Numbered from the stretch's first letter, positions 8,950 to 17,555 are shown. The stretch is DNA of 64,000 bases from CAIWHR01 sp963813415 (GCA_963813415.1 CAWEYW010000002.1:62001-126000); one strand, 5' to 3'. Made by a program: numbers and translations. Notes: generated from the sequence alone by a model not told the origin.

Positions 8950-11900
8950 CAACGCAACGAGCCCGAAGCAAGGCGTGCGCAGCGAGGTGCGATGGATATC
9001 CACCGGCTTCGAGGAGCTCGTGCAAAGCGTCAACACGGCATCCGAAAACCGGCGGCAAGGCGAACTCGGGGCGCCCGACTTTGACGTGGTCATCGTCGGC
9101 AGCGGCTACGGAGGGTCGATTGCGGCGGCAGCCCTCGCCGGGCTCGTGGAGCGGGTCCCCGAGGCGGACGGACAAGTGCACCCGCGGAAGATTCGCGTGT
9201 GCGTCCTCGAACGCGGCAACGAGTATCTGTCGGGAATGTTCCCACCGCGCATGGCGGATCTCGCGGGGCATGTCCGGTTCAGCGGCGATGCCGCCGCATC
9301 CGCCCGCGGCGAGCGCGACGGCCTTTTCGACGTACGGATCGGGCCCGATGTGTGTGCGCTCGTGGGGAACGGCCTCGGCGGCGGGTCGTTGATCAATGCA
9401 GGGGTGATGGCGGAGCCGGATGATGCGGTATTGGCGAGCGACGCCTGGCCCGCGGCGATAAGGAACGACACCCATGCGTTCAAGGCTCGCATGCAGGCGG
9501 TGAAGCGCCTGCTCGGAGCGGCCGACGCGCGGGGGGACAACACCATATTGCGGCTGGTGCCCGGGGGCACGGCCAAGTACAGGGCGCTGCAGCAGCTCAC
9601 GGAGCCGACGACTCCGACGCGGTCTTTCACCGCCGCCCCGATCTCGGTCGCGATGGAGGCGAAGCTGAACAGCGCAGGTGTACGCCTCGATGCCTGCAAG
9701 CTGTGCGGTGATTGCGCCAGCGGCTGCAATCACAACGCCAAGGATTCCCTCGACCTCAACCTGCTGCGCCGCGCGCAGGCGGGCGGGGTGTCGCTTTTCA
9801 CTGGGGCCACGGTGCTGCGCCTCGAGCGAACGCCCGACAAGGAGGCGTGGCTCCTCCATGTCGTGCATACCGACGACAAGCTGCGCCGCCGGCAAGGACC
9901 GCCGCTGCAGCTCATGTCCCGCAACGTCATCCTCGCGGCCGGCACGTTCGGATCGACGGAGATTCTGCTGCGCAGCGGTACCGATGCACTCCAGTTCTCG
10001 CGGCGGCTCGGCCAGCGGTTCTCGTGCAACGGCGACATGATCGCGGTCGTGTACGACCACGCGATGACGGCGAACGCGGTCGCCAGCGAGGACGTTCAAC
10101 CCCATGAACGCGAGGTGGGTCCCACCATCACGAGCATCGTCCGGCTCAGCCCTGCCGGTTCGGCACCGCTGGTGCTCGAGGAGCTGGCGATTCCCGGTCC
10201 CCTGCGGCGACTCTTCGAGGAAGTGGTCACCACCGCGAAGGTGCTCCACGCGCTGAATGACCCGGACCGCGCCGAGCACGCGCCGTCGGGTGAAACGGCG
10301 GACCCATGCGCCATCGACCCTCGAGCGCTCCACCGCTCTTCCGTTCTCGCCGCGTTCGGCGATGACGGCGCCGCCGGAGCGCTCGAGCTGATTGGCGGGA
10401 ACGATGAGGCCGATGGCGACGGGGCCGTGCGCGTGCGCTGGCGCGGGATCCACGATCACGACCTGTTCGCACGCCAGATAGGGGCCCTCGAGCAACGCGT
10501 AAGGGATTCTGGCAACGGCGGTCGCGTGCTGCCCAATCCGCTGTGGCGGCTCCTGCCGGCCGATATCCAGTACCTGGTCGACGACAAGCACGGCCCGGCC
10601 TTCACGGTGCACCCTCTCGGCGGTTGTGCACTAGGCTCCGGGGAGAACCGTGGCGTCGTCGACGAGTTCGGGCGCGTGTTCGACGTCGACAGGGATCGGC
10701 GCGCCGACGGCCTGCACCGCGGGCTCGTCGTGCTCGATGGCTCCATCGTGCCGACCGCGCTAGGTATCAACCCGTCGCTCACGATCGCGACCCTTGCCCA
10801 TCGTGCAATGGAGCAGTTGTGCATCGACTGGCAATACGGCCCGCAGGTTGCGGCGGAAATCGCGCATTCCGGTATCGCCGGATCGTCGACACCATTGCCT
10901 GCGAGTCGCCTGGACCAGCCGGACGAACTGCAGGCCACCACTTCGCACCCGACGCCCGGCGACCGTCGACCGGTGTTCCGGGAAATTCGGTATGGCCCCG
11001 GCAAGGCCACGCAGATCGAACTGAAGGAGCGTCTCTCGGGTGACGCCGATCTGATCGCCGCCGATGGGAAGCGCGTGCGGTGTGTTGTCGAGCTGACCCT
11101 CGAGTTCTGCCCCGTGGATCTCCTCAGCCTGGTGCAGCCGACGGCGGCCGATCCCTGTCTGGTGAACCGGATGCTGAAGCTGCACGATGGCTCGGTCCGG
11201 ATCTACGACGGCCCGAAGTGGCATGCCTGGCATGATGACGGGGAGCCGGCAGAAACGCCGGCGGGTCTCCTGCTCGCCGAAGCACAGCTCGATGGCTGCA
11301 TGCATCTCCTCCGTCGGCAGAAGACGACGGCCTGCGGGCGCACGTTCCGGGGCCTCCGTGCTTACGTGCTCAATCGCGGCCTGCGCGATACCTACCAGTG
11401 GCTGGAGGGCCTGTGGACCCAGCCGAAGGCGGCGCCGCGCTCGAGCGCGCGCCGCTCGGCGGCAGCTCCGGGGACGACATGGCAGGATGCGCAGAAGCGG
11501 TGGGAAAACGCGCTGGCGCTGGCATCGCACGCCGGCGAGGTTCGCACGCTCGACTACGAGCTCGACATCAAGCGGGGCACCCCGCGCGGCGCCCGCGCGG
11601 AGCTGTTGACGGGCGGGCAGATCCGGGGCACCAAGTTCCTCACTTACGAGGAGCGCGCCAACCCGTGGACGCAGCTGCAGGAGCTCGTGCTGACCGCGTT
11701 CCCGCACCTCGACGTCGGCGCCCGGCGACCGACGCTGGTGCTCGACGCGCGGTATCTCGTCGATATCGGCATGCCGCTGTTCCGCGTCACCCAGCAGCAG
11801 GACCAGCCGTCCGCGCTGGCGGACCTGACGTCGTTCGTCGCGTATTTCCTGCGGCTGCTGCTGTGGATCCACATCTGGACTTTCCGCAGGCCCGATCCGG

Positions 11901-14809
11901 CCGCGCCGCGGGAACCGCAACGCCTGCCCGGGATCGTCCCGGGCCTGCCGCCGCCGGAGATCATCGAGCTAACGACCGATTACCTCGCCAATGGCTTGCC
12001 GGTGCGCGTGCGCCTGACACGTTATCGCGGAACGACCACGCGCTGCCGGGCGGTAGTGCTGATCCACGGATACAGCGCGAGCGGCAACACGTTCGCCCAC
12101 CATGCCGTCAATCCCAACCTCGCGCAGTACCTTTGGAACCATGGCCGCGACGTATGGATCCTCGACCTGCGCACGAGCAGCGGCATGCCGACAGCACGCC
12201 TGCCGTGGGCTTTCGAGGATGCGGCACTCATGGACATCCCCGCGGCGCTCGCCCGCATCCATGATGAATGCGCAGGCCATGCGGATGGCAAGCTCGACGT
12301 GGTTGCGCACTGCATGGGCTCGGCCATGTTCAGCATGGCGGCGCTCGCGCCACCCGAATCAGGCGATCGCTTTTTCAGGGAACGCGAGGAGTTGCCGCAA
12401 TGGATCGGCAATGTCGTCCTCTCCCAGGTGGGACCGGTCGTCCGCTTCAGTCCGGCCAACGTATTCCGGGCGTATGCGATGCGCTACTTCCGGCAGTTCG
12501 TGTCCGCGGCTCCGTACGAGTTTCGCGTCGGGCCCGACCCGTCGCTCGCAGACCAGCTGCTGGACCGCTTTCTCGCATCCACGCCGTACCCCAAGGACGA
12601 ATTCGACATCGAGAACCCGCGCTGGCCGTGGGCCCGGACGCCGTTCGTCGGCACGCGCCACCGCATGGACGCCCTGTACGGCCGCGATTTCAACATCCGC
12701 AACATCGACGCCCGCGTGCTCGCGTACATCGACGATCTGTTCGGCCCGCTCAACCTCGAGACGGTCTCGCAAACCATCCACTTCGCGAAGCTCGGGCTCA
12801 TCACGAATCGCTCCGGGCGCAACGTGTACCTTTCGCGTGCGAATCTGCGCGAGCGCTGGCGGTTCCGCACGCTCAGCATCCACGGAAGGGAGAACGGGCT
12901 CACCGACATCTCGACCCTGGCGCGCATGACGAAGGTGCTGGAAACCGACGCGGGGCGGGACTTCCGCACCTATCCCTTCGACGGTCTCGGACACCAGGAC
13001 TCGTTGATCGGACGTACCGCGGGCGAGGTGTTCAAGGTGATGCACGATTTCCTCGACTCGCCGGATGCGCCGAGCATGAAAGCGGGCGATCCTCGCCTCG
13101 TCGCCGAAGTGCCATGGCTTGGTCCGCGAGTGGGACCGCTCGATCCGAGCGAGCGATGCGCCATCGGCGCCGCCACCGATCCGGGCTCGAACCGGGCCCT
13201 CCTGCTTTTACTGATACCGTGGGACCACAACACGGGCATGGACGGCGTGCGGACGGATCCGCTGCGCTCGGCACTGTGCATCCCCGCGGCAACCGACAAG
13301 GACGGGTGGATGTCGAGCGTGCTCGAGTCCACCGACTTCCCGACCTGGCCGTCAACGGTATTACCCCTCTTCATCTATGACCAGGCCGCCGAGACCAGCA
13401 GCGATGTCGAGGCCCTCGAGCGTGCACTGCAGGGCCCGGCACTCCGCCATGTGAAGTTCTCGTGGAGCCGGGTGCAGGATTGGTCCCCCACTGCGCCTGC
13501 GCGTGATCCCGTGACGCATACCACGACCGCGGCACACGCAGAGCTGCCCGTCACGCAAGTCATCATCACGTTGTTGCAGTCGCTGAAGGATGCGATCAGG
13601 AAGGTCGTCGGTGACGCGGTCAATGCACTGGATCCAGCGACCGCCGAAGGCGCCATCGCACAGCTCCCGCCGCACCGCAACACCACCGCACCACGACGGG
13701 ACGCTGTCCGCTTCGCCGTCGCAAGCTGCCAGTATCCGGCGGGCATCCTGGACGGCATTCCCGCCGACCGGTCGCTGCGGGCTCTGAACGACTGCATCGG
13801 CGGAGCAAATGGCGCAGCGAAGCCGGAGTTCGCGCTACTGCTCGGCGACCAGATCTACGTCGACGCGACCGCCGGCCTGTTCGACCCGCGCGGCAAGGAC
13901 GATCGCCTGCTGCATCCGTATGAGCAGCTGCTCCGCCGCGCGGGCATGCAGTCGGCGTTGCGGCAGATCCCCTTCTACATGATGCTCGACGATCACGAAA
14001 TATCCGACAATTGGGAGCCGACGATCGATGATCGCCGCACCGACAAAGGCATGCAGGAAGCCCGCACAGCCTATTGGAAATACCAGCGCGCCGGCTCGCC
14101 GCTGGTCGCCGATGCAGAGGACCCGGAGAAGTGCTCTCTCGCCTATCAGTTCGAGGAGGGCGGCGTGCCATTCTTCGTGACCGATACGCGCACCGAGCGT
14201 ACCGCGCGCACCGCAGAGACCGTCGCGCATGCGCGCATCATGAGTGCGGGCCAGGAACGTGCGTTGCACGACTGGCTCATCGACCACCGCAATTGCGGCC
14301 TGCCACTGTTCGTGGCATCGCCCTCGATCCTGCTCCCGAGGCACTTGCTGGTAGCGAGCGGTCACGAAGCCGCGAGCAGTCTGCACTCGGACTCGTGGGA
14401 CGGCTATCCACGATCGATGGCGGCGTTGCTGACGACCATCCTCGTCCACGACATCCGCAACGTCGTGTTCCTCTCAGGCGATGAGCATCTGTCATGCGTC
14501 GCGCACGCGGAGCTGTCCGACCGGCAGGGACACAACGTGCGGCTGCACTCGATCCACAGCTCTCCGCTGTACGCCCCCTACCCTTTCGCCAACGCGGTGC
14601 CCGAGGATTTCAGCGTGGAGGAAACGTTTGCCTTTACTGACAAGGGCATCGGCGCGGTGGGAAGCTACGAGTGCCGGCTGACGGGCGCCGAGTTCGTGCC
14701 CGGGGACGGCTTCGCCATCCTTGCGGTCGAGAAGCGTGGCGGGCGATGGACGCTCAGCTGCGAATTCGTGCGTGAGAACCCCAGCGCCCCGATCGTGTTC
14801 GCCCTCTAG
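8939..14809 (+). CDS. Three-module enzyme: GMC oxidoreductase, alpha/beta-hydrolase, PhoD-like phosphatase
   Basis: One uninterrupted 1956-residue frame from ATG 8939 (GGGAGG upstream; an earlier in-frame ATG lies inside the kinase gene). Module 1, about 45-640, is a cholesterol-oxidase-type GMC flavoprotein: GSGYGG at 54-59, cysteines 253/256/259/263 spaced like a 4Fe-4S site, HPLGGC at 558, then the terminal GSIVPTALGINPSLT near 600. A linker follows, with a hydrophobic stretch near 970. Module 2, about 1015-1370, is an alpha/beta-hydrolase with LIHGYSASG near 1040 and Cys1125 (AHCMGS) where Ser is usual; GLGHQDS near 1349 may give the His. Module 3, about 1590-1956, is PhoD-like: LGDQIYVD at 1635, DDHE at 1684 and SGDEH at 1846. 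There is no signal peptide. Substrate unknown. Confidence 0.85.
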   Translation: MAADNATSPKQGVRSEVRWISTGFEELVQSVNTASENRRQGELGAPDFDVVIVGSGYGGSIAAAALAGLVERVPEADGQVHPRKIRVCVLERGNEYLSGMFPPRMADLAGHVRFSGDAAASARGERDGLFDVRIGPDVCALVGNGLGGGSLINAGVMAEPDDAVLASDAWPAAIRNDTHAFKARMQAVKRLLGAADARGDNTILRLVPGGTAKYRALQQLTEPTTPTRSFTAAPISVAMEAKLNSAGVRLDACKLCGDCASGCNHNAKDSLDLNLLRRAQAGGVSLFTGATVLRLERTPDKEAWLLHVVHTDDKLRRRQGPPLQLMSRNVILAAGTFGSTEILLRSGTDALQFSRRLGQRFSCNGDMIAVVYDHAMTANAVASEDVQPHEREVGPTITSIVRLSPAGSAPLVLEELAIPGPLRRLFEEVVTTAKVLHALNDPDRAEHAPSGETADPCAIDPRALHRSSVLAAFGDDGAAGALELIGGNDEADGDGAVRVRWRGIHDHDLFARQIGALEQRVRDSGNGGRVLPNPLWRLLPADIQYLVDDKHGPAFTVHPLGGCALGSGENRGVVDEFGRVFDVDRDRRADGLHRGLVVLDGSIVPTALGINPSLTIATLAHRAMEQLCIDWQYGPQVAAEIAHSGIAGSSTPLPASRLDQPDELQATTSHPTPGDRRPVFREIRYGPGKATQIELKERLSGDADLIAADGKRVRCVVELTLEFCPVDLLSLVQPTAADPCLVNRMLKLHDGSVRIYDGPKWHAWHDDGEPAETPAGLLLAEAQLDGCMHLLRRQKTTACGRTFRGLRAYVLNRGLRDTYQWLEGLWTQPKAAPRSSARRSAAAPGTTWQDAQKRWENALALASHAGEVRTLDYELDIKRGTPRGARAELLTGGQIRGTKFLTYEERANPWTQLQELVLTAFPHLDVGARRPTLVLDARYLVDIGMPLFRVTQQQDQPSALADLTSFVAYFLRLLLWIHIWTFRRPDPAAPREPQRLPGIVPGLPPPEIIELTTDYLANGLPVRVRLTRYRGTTTRCRAVVLIHGYSASGNTFAHHAVNPNLAQYLWNHGRDVWILDLRTSSGMPTARLPWAFEDAALMDIPAALARIHDECAGHADGKLDVVAHCMGSAMFSMAALAPPESGDRFFREREELPQWIGNVVLSQVGPVVRFSPANVFRAYAMRYFRQFVSAAPYEFRVGPDPSLADQLLDRFLASTPYPKDEFDIENPRWPWARTPFVGTRHRMDALYGRDFNIRNIDARVLAYIDDLFGPLNLETVSQTIHFAKLGLITNRSGRNVYLSRANLRERWRFRTLSIHGRENGLTDISTLARMTKVLETDAGRDFRTYPFDGLGHQDSLIGRTAGEVFKVMHDFLDSPDAPSMKAGDPRLVAEVPWLGPRVGPLDPSERCAIGAATDPGSNRALLLLLIPWDHNTGMDGVRTDPLRSALCIPAATDKDGWMSSVLESTDFPTWPSTVLPLFIYDQAAETSSDVEALERALQGPALRHVKFSWSRVQDWSPTAPARDPVTHTTTAAHAELPVTQVIITLLQSLKDAIRKVVGDAVNALDPATAEGAIAQLPPHRNTTAPRRDAVRFAVASCQYPAGILDGIPADRSLRALNDCIGGANGAAKPEFALLLGDQIYVDATAGLFDPRGKDDRLLHPYEQLLRRAGMQSALRQIPFYMMLDDHEISDNWEPTIDDRRTDKGMQEARTAYWKYQRAGSPLVADAEDPEKCSLAYQFEEGGVPFFVTDTRTERTARTAETVAHARIMSAGQERALHDWLIDHRNCGLPLFVASPSILLPRHLLVASGHEAASSLHSDSWDGYPRSMAALLTTILVHDIRNVVFLSGDEHLSCVAHAELSDRQGHNVRLHSIHSSPLYAPYPFANAVPEDFSVEETFAFTDKGIGAVGSYECRLTGAEFVPGDGFAILAVEKRGGRWTLSCEFVRENPSAPIVFAL

Positions 14810-14865
14810 GAGCGGCGCGCCGGCGCATGCGCGCAGCCGCACGGCGCGCGAGGGGCGGCCGCATG

Positions 14866-15558
14866 TCAGGCACCCTTCTTCGCGTAATCGATGCGAATCC
14901 CGAGCTGCTGCGCCGCGATGACGGCCTGGGTTCGATTCGACACGTCGAGCACGCGAAAGATCGCCGCAAGGTGCGACTTGACGGTGTTCGGCGAGATATC
15001 GAGTTGTCGGCAGATCACCTTGTTCGACATGCCCTGCAGCAGCAGATGCAGCACGTCGATCTGACGCGACGTAAGTTCGCCCACGGCCGCATGCGCTGAC
15101 CCCTTCGGGTCGGGTCTCGAGGTAGTGGACGCGCCGGCATTCAATGTTGCCGCGCGCGCACTCGCCGGACGAATCGCTTCCGGCGGCACGTAGATGCCAC
15201 CGGAAGCCACCAGCTTTATTGCGCCGAGCAGCACGTCCCTTCCAGCAGTCTTGGGGATGAATCCCATTGCCCCGCAGTCGAGTGCCGCGAGAATCGTGTC
15301 GCGATCGCACGTCGCCGACAGCACGACCACGGGCGTCTCCTCGTGGTCAGCCTTGAAGCGCGCGAGCGCGCTGATGCCTTGATGCCCGGGTAATCCCAGA
15401 TCGAGCAGCACGATGTTGTAACCATCGCCGGAGCGCCCGCTTTCGAATTCGTCGAGAGTGCCGAACCCGGTGATGTCGTGCTTCTCGGGCAGCGATTGCA
15501 TCAACAGCACGATGGCATCCCGCACGATCGGATGATCGTCGATTACGGCGACGCGCAT
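14866..15558 (-). CDS. NarL/FixJ-family response regulator
   Basis: A 230-residue DNA-binding response regulator. The receiver domain begins MRVAVIDDHPIVRDA, has acceptor Asp53 in LLDLGLPG and the switch Thr/Ser and Lys regions in VVLSATCD and FIPKTAG. A linker leads to a LuxR-type helix-turn-helix (about 165-215) with ELTSRQIDVLHLLLQGMSNK and SPNTVKSHLAAIF. ATG 15558 is chosen because the receiver starts there and GGGAGG lies 5-10 bases upstream. It converges on the three-module enzyme and diverges from a small exported protein. It is the obvious partner of the hybrid kinase and may bind the palindromes at 15583-15650 and 5574-5608. A truncated copy lies at 16965-17316. Confidence 0.92.
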   Translation of the reverse strand: MRVAVIDDHPIVRDAIVLLMQSLPEKHDITGFGTLDEFESGRSGDGYNIVLLDLGLPGHQGISALARFKADHEETPVVVLSATCDRDTILAALDCGAMGFIPKTAGRDVLLGAIKLVASGGIYVPPEAIRPASARAATLNAGASTTSRPDPKGSAHAAVGELTSRQIDVLHLLLQGMSNKVICRQLDISPNTVKSHLAAIFRVLDVSNRTQAVIAAQQLGIRIDYAKKGA

Positions 15559-15582
15559 GGCACCTCCCGCTTTTGCCCGGCT

Positions 15583-15650
15583 CACCCGAACGGGTGCGGC
15601 ATGCACCACCCACCACCCTTATGCCAGCCGCGCATTCGCCCGCCCGGGTG
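15583..15650. promoter_or_regulatory. CACCCG-N2-CGGGTG palindromes between regulator and exported protein
   Basis: CACCCGAACGGGTG at 15583-15596 has perfect six-base arms. A second site, CGCCCGCCCGGGTG at 15637-15650, differs by one arm base. They lie in the divergent spacer between the response regulator and the small exported protein, and resemble the pair before fadL. Autoregulation and a shared regulon are inferred. Confidence 0.5.
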
Positions 15651-15815
15651 ACGATTTGACCAGAGCAGCGGCCTATCTTGCAAGTCATCCGGCGTTGCCG
15701 TTTCAGCCGGACCGGCGGGCGGATCGGAACACCCTCCGCTCAATTGGCAAGCGCAGGATGCGGGCAGCACCACCTCGGCGCTGCCGCAACACTGCCGACT
15801 CACGAGGAGACTGCA

Positions 15816-16121
15816 ATGAAGACAGTGACCAAAGACGTGCTGCTGATCTCGGCCCTCATGCTCGCGTTCAGCGGAGCGGTGCGTGCCGACGACGGCGGCG
15901 GTGACAACAGCATGAGCCAGTGGACCGGCGAATCGTACGCCGCATTTCAACGCGGCGAGCTCGGCGATCTCTATACAGGCCCGAAGAAGATGGTCGGGAC
16001 CGAAAAGGCGGCCGACAAATCGCGCATCGAGCTGGCATCCGCGCCGGCCGAGGTGCACACCGGACCATCGGTGTCCAAGCGGGAGCCGCGCAATCCGTTC
16101 CGCGACGACACGGCGGGGTGA
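15816..16121 (+). CDS. Small exported protein, copy 1, unknown function
   Basis: A 101-residue protein starting at ATG 15816 behind GAGGAG. Residues 1-24 form a Sec signal peptide (basic start, LLISALMLAFSGAVRA, cleavage probably before DDGG). The mature part is short and polar, with the core NSMSQWTGESYAAFQRGE and the tail NPFRDDTA. It has no cysteine and no predicted membrane segment. It is about two-thirds identical (69 of 101 by eye) to the protein at 17556; the core and tail are best conserved, which points to selection on them. It diverges from the response regulator across candidate operators and is followed by a small membrane protein. I do not recognise a function. Confidence 0.8.
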   Translation: MKTVTKDVLLISALMLAFSGAVRADDGGGDNSMSQWTGESYAAFQRGELGDLYTGPKKMVGTEKAADKSRIELASAPAEVHTGPSVSKREPRNPFRDDTAG

Positions 16122-16197
16122 GCAACAGGTTGCAGGTGAACGGGCCGGGAGCAACCAGCACCACCCGGCCCGCGCGCCAGACTGCACGGGAGGCATC

Positions 16198-16530
16198 ATG
16201 AAGTTCTTCGACGGTTTTCTGGTGATCTGCGCATTCACGCTTTCCACGATCATGACGGCGACCTTGTTCGCCACGTTTGCTGCGTGGGCCTACGCCGCAC
16301 TCGGCCCCTACGAGCGCGACATCATCGCCGCGGCAGCTGGCGGCCCTCCTGCGGCCGCGGCGAGCGCAGCCCGGGGCAACGTATCCAGCGCGCCGGGTAA
16401 CGACGGGGCGATGGTCGTCGAGTTCGAGCCAATCACCGTCATCGGACACCGGCACAGCGCCGATGATCGCAAGTTCGCGCAATCGCCCGCGGCGGTGCAA
16501 CGCCGGATCCACGCGGCCGGCAACGGCTGA
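16198..16530 (+). CDS. Small membrane protein, unknown function
   Basis: A 110-residue protein from ATG 16198 with GGGAGG upstream. One long hydrophobic segment (about residues 5-35, including LVICAFTLSTIMTATLFATF) is followed by an Ala/Pro/Gly-rich stretch and a polar tail containing VEFEPITVIGHRH. It could be a signal anchor with a periplasmic tail. It lies 76 bases after the exported protein and probably shares its transcript. A degraded copy occurs at 18033 after the second exported protein, so the two genes were duplicated as a pair. No family recognised. Confidence 0.6.
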   Translation: MKFFDGFLVICAFTLSTIMTATLFATFAAWAYAALGPYERDIIAAAAGGPPAAAASAARGNVSSAPGNDGAMVVEFEPITVIGHRHSADDRKFAQSPAAVQRRIHAAGNG

Positions 16531-16756
16531 CGATGCTGGGTGCAACGGACCCGTTCCTTGACGGTTCGCGCCGCGCGGCCCCTCGCGGCGTCGCGAGCCG
16601 TTCTGATCGCCTGGCCTGAACGCTGCGATGCATCGCCATGCCGGCGCGGCGTTGGCGGCGGCTCACGCCGCGATGCATGACGGCGCCCATGAGGGATGGC
16701 AACGTTCGCGCGCGGGTGACGCCATCGTTCACCACACATACGCGTGAGTCAGGACG
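16531..16756. other. Non-coding spacer after the small membrane protein
   Basis: No convincing gene. It contains a GC-rich stretch and two copies of GCGATGCAT around 16625 and 16670. The right part (about 16700 on) may be a highly decayed extension of the FrdA remnant, but the match is too weak to assert. Confidence 0.4.
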
Positions 16757-16892
16757 ACGTGACAAGATCGGCGGCCTCCGGGAAGTCCGCACGAAAGCGT
16801 GCGCACGCCCGCGCTGCTGCACGATGATCTGCGCGAGCATGATCAGGCTGGCCGTATCGAGCCAGGGTCGTCACCTACGGTGGTAGGCACGG
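16757..16892 (-). pseudogene. Remnant of a fumarate-reductase flavoprotein C-terminus
   Basis: Read on the reverse strand, this fragment gives AYH, an in-frame stop, then WLDTASLIMLAQIIVQQ and, after a frame change, FRADFPEAADLVTS. The intact FrdA at 19374 has WLNLANLIAVSQVIV and FRADFPEAGDLATS in the same order. Nucleotide similarity is also visible along both stretches, with a gap of roughly 15 bases. It is therefore a frame-shifted leftover of a frdA 3' end, most simply the right boundary of the tandem duplication. Confidence 0.7.
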
Positions 16893-16964
16893 AGCTGCAT
16901 CGCGGGCACGCCGATACAAGGAGCTCCTGCTGGACCTCATCCATCCGCGCGCCGACACCACGTG

Positions 16965-17316
16965 GGAGGAGATCGTCTGCCGCGACGTCAATTCGCCGGC
17001 CGCCGCATGCGCCGATCGCGTCAGGTCCGGCGTCGATGCGCAGTGGCACATGTCGTCACGCGCCCAGCCGGTGGCGAGTGTGCGGGACGCATCGCGTCCG
17101 ACAGAACGTGGTTCCACCTGAAGGCGCCGGCCCTTGGGCACTCTCGAGCACGCAGTCGCTGTCGCAACGTTCGAGAGTTCCACACGCGGCGCGTCATGTT
17201 TCCCGAGCAGCAACTGCCCCCCAAGGCGCAGCGCTTCCCGCGCGATCGCATCTTGCGTGATCGCATCCCGCGCGATCGGATGGTTGCCGATTGGGGCGAT
17301 GCGCCTGGCCCTGCCA
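16965..17316 (-). pseudogene. Truncated, internally deleted copy of the response regulator
   Basis: On the reverse strand the 5' part reads RRIAPIGNHPIARDAI and later LLLGKHD, matching MRVAVIDDHPIVRDAI and LPEKHD of the regulator at 14866. The 3' part reads RSAHAAAGELTSRQ, matching GSAHAAVGELTSRQ. Most of the receiver, including the phospho-accepting Asp, and most of the helix-turn-helix are missing, and the start codon is lost. The flanking spacer and the following exported-protein gene are also duplicated, so this is the decayed regulator of the second unit. Confidence 0.75.
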
Positions 17317-17329
17317 CCGTTGCCCGGCT

Positions 17330-17390
17330 CACCCGAACGGGTGCGCCATGCCCCACCCTTCTGCCGGTCTTGCTCTCGCCCACCAGGGTG
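17330..17390. promoter_or_regulatory. Duplicated palindromes before exported-protein copy 2
   Basis: CACCCGAACGGGTG at 17330-17343 is identical to the site at 15583, although the surrounding sequence has drifted. The second site, CGCCCACCAGGGTG at 17377-17390, has decayed. Retention of the first suggests copy 2 is still under the same control. Confidence 0.45.
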
Positions 17391-17555
17391 ACGATTCGAC
17401 CAGAGCAACGGCCTATCTTGCAAGTCATCCGGTGTTGCTGTTTCAGCCGGACTGGCGGGCGGATCGGAGCACTTTCCGCTCAATCGGCAAAGGCAGGATG
17501 CCGGCAGAACCACCTAAGCGCTGCCGCAACCCTGCAGACTCACGAGGAGATTGCA

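Noticed and set aside
7237..9093. 618-codon minus-strand frame opposite the histidine kinase
   Set aside because: It has no recognisable domain, while every kinase and receiver motif is on the plus strand.
15655..15678. TTGACC and TATCTT as a promoter before exported-protein copy 1
   Set aside because: The spacing is 12 bp, too short for sigma70, and the -35 box is not kept in the duplicated copy; a sigma54 reading also fails on spacing.
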